Assembly: GCA_020635915.1 (NCBI GenBank)
Contig: JACJYU010000002.1
Location: 248,001 to 312,000, forward strand
From: Flammeovirgaceae bacterium
GTDB lineage: Bacteria > Bacteroidota > Bacteroidia > Cytophagales > Cyclobacteriaceae
Direction: 5' to 3'
Length of the DNA: 64,000 nt
Below, one piece after another: positions 43,628 to 51,234 of this stretch; positions within the stretch are counted from its first letter, which is position 1, and every line of letters starts with the position of its first letter. The notes below the pieces were generated by a model, which did no database searches, was not told the DNA's origin, and saw only the letters and a program-made list of their open reading frames with translations. The position numbers were made by a program, and so were the translations under genes.

Positions 43628-46468
43628 TTATTTATCGCTACCAATGACCACAAAGGGTGCCCAATAGTAAGGGGTTCTTGATTGTTCAGGACTTCGGTTG
43701 GCCAATGCCCCTGCAACGTCCTGGGACGTTCCTACTTCTTGGTTTAACAAATCCCGTTGGGCATGGGCCAGGGATTCCGACACCCGGGCCCCGCCTCTTA
43801 CATATTGATGAAACCGGGTCATCAGCCAGGAAGTAGTGGCATCATCCACTTTCCAGAGGCTTACCACCACCTGGGGCGCCCCGGCATAGATAAAAGCCCG
43901 GCTCATTCCTATCAGGTCATCCCCTTCGCTCAACCCCCCAAGGCCTGTTTCACAAGCACTCAAGGTTACAAACCGGCTATTGATTTGCATGTCCATTATT
44001 TCGGTAACGGTCAGTTTGCCATCATCCTCATTGGAATTTCCCATCAACAAATAGGAATACATGGGCTCCCTGCTGTTGAACCGGCCATGGGTCGCCACAT
44101 GGATATAGTCGTAGTTGGCCACTTCCTTTTTGGCTTCCGACTCCGTAAATTCCTTCCCTTCCAGGGTTTTGAATTCCGTGTATATTTTTGAAATCTGCTC
44201 CACTTCTTCTGTGGTCCCGGGAAGGGGCGGGGCATCCCCTATCGTGATCCCCCCCAGGGCCATGCCGAGGAATTTATTGTGGTTGGGGACCGAAGTGGAA
44301 TTGCAATACCTCCAAATGGCAGAGGAGGGCGCATAGCTTACCACGTACCTTTCAATCAAGTACTTTTTTTCTTTTGAAATAAGGGCCTGGAATGGCAAAA
44401 AATGGAGGGAGCGGTGCGGTACAATGATGAGGGACTTCGATCCTTCCACGAACTCACGGATGGGCTCAAAGAGCAAGCCATAAAGCCCCTGCAGGGTATT
44501 GGTAGCCGGCTGTGGCAGTTGGGCCGAAATGTACCTCCTGGATAGTGTAATTTGCCGCGCCAATTCGGTTTTTGATATTTCAACACTTTTTGTTTTTACT
44601 GCATCCCGGGTGACCGCCCATATATGCAATGCCTCTTCCCCCACCCAATATTCCACTATGGCAGCGTCATCAGAAAGGTTCGACTGGATATCCAAAAGGG
44701 TTGGCGGCACCACGCCCGACACCGTAGCATAGGCAGGGTTGTTTAACTTTATTTCCTGCACCACACGGTCATGGCTTAACCGTGCCTCTTTAAGGCCTCC
44801 CAGCAATACCTGACGGTTTGCCTTTGGGTTGGTGTCCAATTCCCTGATTAACTGCTGGATTTTTAACCTGAGCAACTGTTCCTCCTCCAACAATTGATTG
44901 TCGGCATTCGACTTGGGGGATATCTTTTTGTTTCCCATCATGTCCAGGAAGGCCCTCGACCTGGAATGTTCGTTATAATCAAATGATTGGGTGGCCACCT
45001 GATCGGGGGTAAGCCCTAAACCTTGCCCATGACGGATTATCAGATTGATTAACCGGTCGTACACGGCTACTTTTGAATCGGCAAAGAGTGACTTGAACTC
45101 CTCAATGGTCAGGTTGCCCCTAATGGCGTCAATTATACCGACTGCGCCTTCATAGGCCTTTAATGCTTCTTCAAAATCCCCCAAAGCCTCGTAGGCAATT
45201 CCTTCCTGGTAAAGGGCCTGCCACTGCAGGTCGGGTTGTAAGGTTTGTCCTTTTACCTTGTCAATCAAAGCGATTGCCTCCTTCATCCTGTCCTGCTTGT
45301 TCAACAGGGTGGCCATGGTAAGGTTGGCCTTGGCCACCCCTTCATTATTGCCTGCTTTTTCAAAAAAAAATTTCGATTGCCTGGCATATGCCTGTGCGCT
45401 GTCCCAATTTTCCCGATTGATATAGCGCAGGCACATTTTAAGGCTCACAATCCCCGCACCGATCTGGGAACCCGAGCGGATATATTTCTGCAACGAGCCT
45501 TCCACGTCCCCAAGCCTCATTCTCAATGAGGTATTGGAAACGGAGTCATCTTCAATACCATTTTGCAACACCCAGGCCTGCTGGTAATAATCGTTGGCCT
45601 TTTGCTTGTCGCCCAGTTGCATGAATGCGTCACCCAGCCTCATATAAGCAGCTATTACCTGTGGGACGATATTCGCTTGCCTGGCTTCCTTCAGCGCTTC
45701 TAGTTTGTACCTGATGCCCTCTTCATAGTCCCCTTTTAGAAAAAATATGTCCCCGATGGCCTGGTTTTGCCTTGCCGTATTGAGGTGAAGCCTCTTGGCC
45801 ATGTCCATCGATTGCCGGGTCCATTTCATTGATTCCTCCGGCAAGCTCATTTCCCTGGCGATGGCCCCCAACAAAAGAAAACATTCCATTTTTCCCTCTT
45901 CGCCTTTGGAAACGGAGCCAAAAATAGTGTTGGCCTGCTCGGCCAGCCCCTTAGCTTCCTTATAATCCCCCATTGTCTGGTGGACCTGCGCCAGGGACAA
46001 ATAGGTTTCGGCCAAAGACAATTTTTTGGTGTCCTTGATGCTTTTTTCCATTCCTTCGCTTAGCCAAATCGTCCGTTCCAAATATTTGACCGCCTGTAGA
46101 TAGTTTCCCAGATAGGCCTCAAGAAGCCCCTTCTGCCTAAAATCTTCCGCAATGGCCAGTTGGTTGTTCCCCAGGGTGGTGTCGATGGCCATGGCATTGT
46201 TCAAATATCCTGATGAAACAGAGTACCTACCTTGCGTGGCATGGGCATGGGCGAGCTTCCTGAGCACTTCGGCTTCTTTTACAGGGTTCCTATACAAACC
46301 AAGGGTCGGGCTTATTTCCAAATACTCCTCATAATGCCGTATGGCCTTTTCATATTGGCTTTGATTGTACATGGCATCGCCCAACTGAATGGATTGCGTG
46401 GCCACAATGGAAGGGGTGGTGCAACCAGTGGCAAGGACCAAAAACACAAAAATCCTATATGTTTTCAT
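43628..46468 (-). CDS. CHAT-domain lipoprotein with N-terminal TPR array
   Basis: The 946-residue protein begins with a lipoprotein signal (IFVFLVLATGC). Residues 28 to about 480 are tetratricopeptide repeats (GDAMYNQSQYEKAIRHYEEY, LSLAQVHQTMGDYKEAKGLAEQ, YMRLGDAFMQLGDKQKANDYY). A coiled-coil linker leads to the CHAT peptidase domain (about 600-940), with catalytic His near 792 in HVATHGRFNS and catalytic Cys near 838 in VTLSACETGLGG, so both dyad residues are present. CHAT proteins are clan CD proteases or pseudo-proteases, often regulated by their TPR region. The lipoprotein signal places this one in the cell envelope rather than the cytoplasm. It sits mid-operon, 9 bases after a barrel gene. 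Confidence 0.93.
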   Translation of the reverse strand: MKTYRIFVFLVLATGCTTPSIVATQSIQLGDAMYNQSQYEKAIRHYEEYLEISPTLGLYRNPVKEAEVLRKLAHAHATQGRYSVSSGYLNNAMAIDTTLGNNQLAIAEDFRQKGLLEAYLGNYLQAVKYLERTIWLSEGMEKSIKDTKKLSLAETYLSLAQVHQTMGDYKEAKGLAEQANTIFGSVSKGEEGKMECFLLLGAIAREMSLPEESMKWTRQSMDMAKRLHLNTARQNQAIGDIFFLKGDYEEGIRYKLEALKEARQANIVPQVIAAYMRLGDAFMQLGDKQKANDYYQQAWVLQNGIEDDSVSNTSLRMRLGDVEGSLQKYIRSGSQIGAGIVSLKMCLRYINRENWDSAQAYARQSKFFFEKAGNNEGVAKANLTMATLLNKQDRMKEAIALIDKVKGQTLQPDLQWQALYQEGIAYEALGDFEEALKAYEGAVGIIDAIRGNLTIEEFKSLFADSKVAVYDRLINLIIRHGQGLGLTPDQVATQSFDYNEHSRSRAFLDMMGNKKISPKSNADNQLLEEEQLLRLKIQQLIRELDTNPKANRQVLLGGLKEARLSHDRVVQEIKLNNPAYATVSGVVPPTLLDIQSNLSDDAAIVEYWVGEEALHIWAVTRDAVKTKSVEISKTELARQITLSRRYISAQLPQPATNTLQGLYGLLFEPIREFVEGSKSLIIVPHRSLHFLPFQALISKEKKYLIERYVVSYAPSSAIWRYCNSTSVPNHNKFLGMALGGITIGDAPPLPGTTEEVEQISKIYTEFKTLEGKEFTESEAKKEVANYDYIHVATHGRFNSREPMYSYLLMGNSNEDDGKLTVTEIMDMQINSRFVTLSACETGLGGLSEGDDLIGMSRAFIYAGAPQVVVSLWKVDDATTSWLMTRFHQYVRGGARVSESLAHAQRDLLNQEVGTSQDVAGALANRSPEQSRTPYYWAPFVVIGSDK

Positions 46469-46477
46469 CCACTATTA

Positions 46478-47437
46478 TTAAAATACATATGACAACGCAA
46501 AAATATAACTGGGGTCTGCCGAACTTTGCCTTCCACTGATGGGGACCAGGAAAACCTCGTTTATCCTAAACCTCTTTACCTGAAAACTTAGCCCGGGATA
46601 GTATTGCAATACCCAGGAATTTTCTTCCTCGGGCACGCCATCAAACTCATCTTTGCCGGATAAAAAATAGGTCAATGTGTTTTGTATGGCAATCCAGTCA
46701 TTCAGATGAAAATTGAAACTGCCATCCATATTGAAATTGTTGCCAGAACGAAACGGCCTTTCCTGGCTGTCCAATGGATCCAATATTTTCTTACCCCCAA
46801 AGAAATAGGTGTAGCTAACGCTGGCCGTGTAAGAAAATGGATAAGCAATCCTCCTTACCTGCAACCTAACGTCCAATGAAGGTTCACCGCTGCCTGAAGG
46901 CCGCTTGTATTCCCGGTCGTTGACAACCGCTTCGGGGTTCTTTTTGCCCGTAGGCAATGACGCGGTAAAGTAGGACGTAAGGGAAGGCCTTAAAGGGTTT
47001 TCCGTAACAAGTTGGTAGCCCAGGCCCACATTCACATCGCCCAAACCATTGCCGCTTGCGTTCCATTTAATTGTTTCCACCTGGTCCAATTCCAGGTCGT
47101 ACGATTGATAAATGTTATTGACCCGATAAGGAAGCCGGAATTCAACCTGCAAACGGTCCGTTACGCCATAAACAACAAACGCCTGAACGAACCAGGAACT
47201 GGCCCAAATATTGGTGGTAAAAGACTTCCTCGTTCCGTTGGCATCAAAATATTTATCCACCGTTCCATAACTAAAAGACAGCCCTCCGCGCACAAACCCC
47301 TTGTACAATGTCTGGGGCTCGGTCACCAGGGTCTTTTGCTTCTTTTGAACAGGCGTAAGCTGTTCTTCCACTTGCGCCATTGCCTGCGGGGTCATCAAAA
47401 ACAGGAAGACGAACAGTATCTTTTCCAATAGCCTCAT
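46478..47437 (-). CDS. Outer-membrane barrel protein, phenol-degradation MetA-pathway-like
   Basis: From ATG 47437 this 319-residue protein has a signal peptide (ILFVFLFLMTPQAMAQ) and amphipathic strands with the PF13557-like pattern (YGVTDRLQVEFRLPYRVN, GLGDVNVGLGYQLV, SYFTASLPTGKKNPEA, DWIAIQNTLTYFLSGKDEFDG). It ends in the strand YIFALSYVF with an aromatic last residue, a mark of outer-membrane barrels. The function of this family is uncertain, perhaps a channel or sensor. It is a distant paralogue of the next upstream gene, separated by two bases, so the pair is cotranslated. Confidence 0.8.
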   Translation of the reverse strand: MRLLEKILFVFLFLMTPQAMAQVEEQLTPVQKKQKTLVTEPQTLYKGFVRGGLSFSYGTVDKYFDANGTRKSFTTNIWASSWFVQAFVVYGVTDRLQVEFRLPYRVNNIYQSYDLELDQVETIKWNASGNGLGDVNVGLGYQLVTENPLRPSLTSYFTASLPTGKKNPEAVVNDREYKRPSGSGEPSLDVRLQVRRIAYPFSYTASVSYTYFFGGKKILDPLDSQERPFRSGNNFNMDGSFNFHLNDWIAIQNTLTYFLSGKDEFDGVPEEENSWVLQYYPGLSFQVKRFRINEVFLVPISGRQSSADPSYIFALSYVF

Positions 47438-47439
47438 AA

Positions 47440-48486
47440 TCAAAATGGAAAAATGTTATAGGCCAGTGTGGTAGTAAATGAAAGCGGGGCCTCTACGGAC
47501 TTGCCCCCCAGTACAAAGGCCACCTTTTGCCTCAACCATGTCCTGGGCGTCACCAACAATTCATATCCAGGGCTAAGGGTGAAAGAAGATGGCACATCCC
47601 GTTTCACCTTCAGCCTCTTATCTTCCACCCAACCCCCGCTGGATTTTTCATTAAGGAGTTGAAGGGACAAATCAAACCAGGGCGCCAATTGCCGCTCTAT
47701 TTCAAAAAATACCGTCAGCCTATCCGGCAGCAGGTACCGATAGGCCTCGCTATTGTATTCAAATTGCGTTCCCACTAACTGATGGTGCCACAACCGGCCT
47801 TCGCCCACCCCGAATGCGTGAAAAAAATCCACTTCCAGGGCAAAGGCATATTCAGGCGTCCGCGATTTTATGGTCCCGCCTATCCTACCCACTGAAATGC
47901 CATTTCCCCACTTCAGTTTATTGTTGTAAACAATATTCCTTAAAACCGTAGCATTCAGGTTTTGCTGGAAAAATGAATTCTGCGGTTTTTCTGTTTTCCC
48001 TGAGCCCACTGGCAACTGCACCCCCACGTTCACCACAATATCCGTTTTTCGGACATTGATTGGTAGCCGCCCCCTTAGCAGCAGGGCCAAGTCTTCAAAC
48101 CCATTCCTTTCATTTACCTGGAACAGGTTGGTAAGGACTTGGCCGGCCGCGGACAGCACTTCTTTTTCACGTTGAACTTGCCGCTTGTATGCAGTTGACA
48201 GGCCTATCTCAATATATTCTGAAATACCGTATTGGATTGAAATGGGAAAACCATGCCGCACATAAGAAATACCTTCGTCCCTCAGCTTCACGGCACTTCC
48301 ATCACGATCAAAGCTTTTGGTAATGGAAGACAACCCATAGCCTGCCGTAAACCTTAGTTGCCCAGCATGAAGGTTTACAGGCCTATCAATGGAGCGTTCT
48401 TCTGCCAGGAGGGAATCCCGGTTTGATTGCCCGGTGGCAACCGAACAAACAAACAGTAGTCCGCATAAACAGTTAAGTGGCCTCAT
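47440..48486 (-). CDS. Outer-membrane barrel protein, second MetA-pathway-like paralogue
   Basis: From ATG 48486 this is a 348-residue protein with a signal peptide (LCGLLFVCSVATGQ). Its strands resemble the next gene (LRFTAGYGLSSITKSFDRDG, FPISIQYGISEYIEIGLSTAYK, DIVVNVGVQLPVGSGKTEKP), and the C-terminal strand is FTTTLAYNIFPF. The in-frame GTG at 48516 would overlap the preceding gene and add ten polar residues before the signal, so the ATG is preferred. It starts 4 bases after the propeller lipoprotein stop. Two related barrels in one operon suggest either a two-barrel complex or divergent channels. Confidence 0.8.
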   Translation of the reverse strand: MRPLNCLCGLLFVCSVATGQSNRDSLLAEERSIDRPVNLHAGQLRFTAGYGLSSITKSFDRDGSAVKLRDEGISYVRHGFPISIQYGISEYIEIGLSTAYKRQVQREKEVLSAAGQVLTNLFQVNERNGFEDLALLLRGRLPINVRKTDIVVNVGVQLPVGSGKTEKPQNSFFQQNLNATVLRNIVYNNKLKWGNGISVGRIGGTIKSRTPEYAFALEVDFFHAFGVGEGRLWHHQLVGTQFEYNSEAYRYLLPDRLTVFFEIERQLAPWFDLSLQLLNEKSSGGWVEDKRLKVKRDVPSSFTLSPGYELLVTPRTWLRQKVAFVLGGKSVEAPLSFTTTLAYNIFPF

Positions 48487-48490
48487 GTTG

Positions 48491-49450
48491 TTACGGGGTA
48501 AACTTTGCCAATCCACTGGAAAAAGTCCCTACCCAGATATTCCCTTCAACATCCTTGAGCAAAGTGGTGATGCTTTCATCAGGAAAATTTTCAAAGTCTT
48601 TTCGTACCACGGCACCATCATAGTGGTGTATCCCCCCTACAAAGGTTGATATCCAAAGTGTACCATTATTGTCTACCTCCAGATCGCCTACCCAGCTTTG
48701 GACATATAAATTTGCCAGGTCAATATTCTCCCATTTGCCTTTGGTAAACCGGGAAATTTGGCTTCCATATAAAGTGCCTATCCAAATATTTCCCCAATTG
48801 TCCTGGGTGATGGCCCTGATATGGTTATCGGGCAGGCCCTGCAAGGTTGTATAGCTGGTGATGGTGTTCCCCGCTTTCCTTTTTAATCCTCCTTCCGTCC
48901 CTATCCAAACTTCGTTGGGCTTGCTTTCATATAGAACATTTATATCATTGCAATCAGCACAGGTTGTGCTCCTGTAGTATTCAAAAGGCGTTGGCGAATT
49001 CCTATATTCATAGGCCCCGCCACCCCTGGTGCCAACCACCATGTTCCCGTTGTGCAGTCTTAGCAATGACGTAACCACCGCCCCATCAAAAAAAAGGGCA
49101 TAGTACCAATCGCCATCAATCAGCAAATTGAGGCCGTTGTCGGTGCCGGCCCAGATGATCCCATCATTGTCGGACGCAATGGCATTGACTACGTTGCTGA
49201 CCAGCCCATTGGCAACACTATAGTGCACAAAAGAGCTCCCGGTGTAAACATCCACTCCCTGGTCGGTACCGATCCATATCCGATTACTATTGTCCTCATA
49301 TAATGCGAGGACCCTATCACTGGCCAGTCCATCCCCTTTATCGTAATAAACCCATTTGTGCCTTTGGGATTGGGCCACCTCACCCTCTTCGGCACATGCC
49401 AATAACAGGATGGGGGCCGCCATGATCAGATAGTGAACCCGTATTTTCAT
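48491..49450 (-). CDS. Stand-alone Reg_prop beta-propeller lipoprotein
   Basis: The 319-residue protein has a lipobox LLLACAEE. It then has seven propeller blades of the two-component-regulator type, each with a form of NGxIWIGTxxGL: IWIGTDQGVDVYTG, IWAGTDNGLNLL, MVVGTRGGGAYEY, VWIGTEGGLKRK, IWIGTLYGSQISRF, LWISTFVGGIHHYD and IWVGTFSSGLAKFT. In hybrid sensors this propeller binds ligand in the periplasm and joins a kinase, but here it is free and lipidated with no kinase domain. It overlaps the gene upstream by four bases (ATGA). An envelope-located sensor or scaffold is inferred. Confidence 0.88.
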   Translation of the reverse strand: MKIRVHYLIMAAPILLLACAEEGEVAQSQRHKWVYYDKGDGLASDRVLALYEDNSNRIWIGTDQGVDVYTGSSFVHYSVANGLVSNVVNAIASDNDGIIWAGTDNGLNLLIDGDWYYALFFDGAVVTSLLRLHNGNMVVGTRGGGAYEYRNSPTPFEYYRSTTCADCNDINVLYESKPNEVWIGTEGGLKRKAGNTITSYTTLQGLPDNHIRAITQDNWGNIWIGTLYGSQISRFTKGKWENIDLANLYVQSWVGDLEVDNNGTLWISTFVGGIHHYDGAVVRKDFENFPDESITTLLKDVEGNIWVGTFSSGLAKFTP

Positions 49451-50085
49451 TTTGCCTTTAGCTGTTCCTTCAGCCCATTCATTTCCCTTTTGGCAGTACT
49501 TTCGTCCAGCATTTTCAATTCTGCCATCACTTTAAATCCCTTGTTTTTAATGGTGCAAAAAATATAGTAGGTTTTTCCTGGATCGATTTTGTACCGGAAC
49601 ACCTCGGGATTAATGGAGTAGACGCCTGCAACAAATTCAATTTCCCCAAAGTTGAGGTACATGGCCTTGTACCAGCGCCCATTCCTTACCTTGACCACCA
49701 CTTCATCTGGCATGATGGTGCCCACAATTATCTCCGGTGAACTGCCCGCCAACTTTTTAGGCCTGATAAAAAATATTTCGGCAGGAGGGCCGGTAGCCAC
49801 CACCGGTTGCCCGGGGGTTGCTTCCGCTTTTTCGGATGGGCTTGATTTAGGGAAAATATCCTTGTTGCCATTTTCATATTTGATCATGAACACCTCTTTT
49901 TTGGCAGTTGAGTAAGTGGGCCCTTCCAGGTTGTCCCATTTTTTATACTTGACCTCCGATATGCCTACTTCCTCCACTTTGGCCTTTATGATATCTCCAT
50001 TGGATAGGATTATTTCATCCTGGGGGAATGCACCCAGGGGAAAAAGCAAGATTAAAGCACAGGCAAGATAAATGGCCTTTCCCAT
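49447..50085 (-). CDS. Exported protein with Bacteroidota KVEEVG/KYKK motif domain and a DUF2846-like domain
   Basis: The 212-residue protein has a signal peptide (LACALILLFPLGAFPQ). A 60-residue module follows, with the recurring pattern NGDIIKAKVEEVGISEVKYKKW, NLEGPTYS and VFMIKYENGNKDIF. After a Pro/Ala linker, the second module (AEIFFIRPKKLAGSSPEIIV, DEVVVKVRNGRWYKAMYL, YYIFCTI) resembles DUF2846. Its function is unknown. The first module is shared with the next upstream gene. The start ATG 50085 is 4 bases after that gene, and its end overlaps the propeller lipoprotein gene, so translation is coupled. Confidence 0.78.
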   Translation of the reverse strand: MGKAIYLACALILLFPLGAFPQDEIILSNGDIIKAKVEEVGISEVKYKKWDNLEGPTYSTAKKEVFMIKYENGNKDIFPKSSPSEKAEATPGQPVVATGPPAEIFFIRPKKLAGSSPEIIVGTIMPDEVVVKVRNGRWYKAMYLNFGEIEFVAGVYSINPEVFRYKIDPGKTYYIFCTIKNKGFKVMAELKMLDESTAKREMNGLKEQLKAK

Positions 50086-50089
50086 AACA

Positions 50090-50911
50090 TTACTTGAATT
50101 TTATGTTAACGCCTATAGTAGGGATATACTTACCCTGGCGGGAGGCATAATACCCCACAGTTGGGCCGATGCTGATTTTTTTTCCACTCAACAACGCTTC
50201 CGATTGATTGGCAGTGGCCATTACCTCGGAGGCAATCATGGCGAGGGAAGCACTGCCCAATACCCCAATGGCGATCACGGTCCCATCGGGCACTTCCAAT
50301 TCGGATGCGCCTATCCCTACCGCAATAATGGCATCGGCCATGGTGAGGCCATAGCCAATCCACCCGGCCAGCCGCAGTCCCGGGCTTCCCAACACCCCCG
50401 ACTTGTCCCTTAGTTTTGATCCGCTGGCGGCCACTATGGGCAGGGTAACACCAAAAAACACTGTGGCGGCAGCACCAATGGCGGTCCCATCATCTGCTGC
50501 GGCCGCGCCCACCGCAGCGCCCAGCACAGGGGCGATGGCCACATATCCGATAGTGGCCGCAGTCCTTGCCCGGGCAATATCGCTTGAAGTAAAGGAAATA
50601 CGGCCTGGAGGTTGGCCCCCGGGGGCCGAGGGTGCCTGCTGCACGTTGGCGGGAGGCCTGGGGGCTTCAAAAACATCCCGCTGTCCGTTTTCGTACCTGA
50701 TCATAAAAACCTGGGCTTTGGAAACGGAATAGCTGGGGCCTTCCAAATTGGAAAATTTTTTGTATTTTATTTCCGTTTGCCCAACCTCCTCTACCTTGGC
50801 CTGCACTTCGTCCCCGTTCCTCATGATGATGATGTCCTGTGCCTTTAATTGTGCAAAGGACAGCACAAAACACAAACTGTAAATGACTACTGATGTTAAC
50901 CTGGCTTTCAT
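50090..50911 (-). CDS. Exported protein with KVEEVG/KYKK motif domain and Ala/Gly-rich membrane region
   Basis: From ATG 50911 this is a 273-residue protein with a signal peptide (VVIYSLCFVLSFAQLKAQ). The module repeats that of its neighbour (RNGDEVQAKVEEVGQTEIKYKK, NLEGPSYS, VFMIRYENGQRDVF). The second half is rich in Ala, Gly and Val (YVAIAPVLGAAVGAAAADDG, GTAIGAAATVFFGVTLPIV, GYGLTMADAIIAVGIGAS) and probably spans a membrane. It ends in a strand-like IGPTVGYYASRQGKYIPTIG. An in-frame ATG at 50938 would add residues before the signal. It follows the LuxR-like gene by 11 bases. Confidence 0.77.
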   Translation of the reverse strand: MKARLTSVVIYSLCFVLSFAQLKAQDIIIMRNGDEVQAKVEEVGQTEIKYKKFSNLEGPSYSVSKAQVFMIRYENGQRDVFEAPRPPANVQQAPSAPGGQPPGRISFTSSDIARARTAATIGYVAIAPVLGAAVGAAAADDGTAIGAAATVFFGVTLPIVAASGSKLRDKSGVLGSPGLRLAGWIGYGLTMADAIIAVGIGASELEVPDGTVIAIGVLGSASLAMIASEVMATANQSEALLSGKKISIGPTVGYYASRQGKYIPTIGVNIKFK

Positions 50912-50922
50912 TGTAGTGCGTT

Positions 50923-51117
50923 TTAATTTTTCAACCATTTTTCCTTCATTGCCTTTCTTACCATGTCTATGGAATTTTTGGCCCGAAACTTTTTCAATAA
51001 TTGTTTGCGATGTCCTTCCACCGTGTAGGCACTGATCCCCATTTTTTCTGCTATTACATGGGTGGGATGGCCTTTGGACACCAGGTTCAGCACTTCAAAT
51101 TCCTTTGGCGTAAGCAT
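50923..51117 (-). CDS. Stand-alone LuxR-family HTH (64 residues)
   Basis: The whole 64-residue product is a LuxR/GerE four-helix DNA-binding domain: LTPKEFEVLNLVSKGHPTHVIA, then EKMGISAYTVEGHRKQLLKKF and the dimer helix NSIDMVRKAM. There is no receiver or ligand domain. It is the first gene of the run and overlaps no other real gene, so it is likely an autonomous regulator of the genes after it, or the output half of a split system. Start ATG 51117 leaves a 117-base gap after the hybrid kinase stop, with a hairpin in it. Confidence 0.87.
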   Translation of the reverse strand: MLTPKEFEVLNLVSKGHPTHVIAEKMGISAYTVEGHRKQLLKKFRAKNSIDMVRKAMKEKWLKN

Positions 51118-51187
51118 TGTGCCATGAAGATGGTACAGGATGGGCTTGGGGTGTTAACAAATCCGTAACAGGAATCATAAAAATGGT

Positions 51188-51211
51188 AACAGGGAGGCAG
51201 GCCTCCCTGTT
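51188..51211. terminator. Hairpin between hybrid sensor gene and LuxR-headed operon
   Basis: AACAGGGAGG (51188-51197), loop CAGG, CCTCCCTGTT (51202-51211) is a perfect 10-base stem. It is downstream of the hybrid system stop on the minus strand, but the T run after it is offset by several bases, so it may be an imperfect terminator. It lies 70 bases upstream of the LuxR ATG. Confidence 0.55.
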
Positions 51212-51234
51212 TTCAGGGGCAATGGGCCCGCTGC

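Noticed and set aside
37703..46468. CHAT plus caspase-like genes as a cytoplasmic defence island or CRISPR-linked caspase
   Set aside because: Both proteins carry export signals, there is no CRISPR array, nuclease, gasdermin or NTPase partner nearby, and the genes between them are envelope proteins.
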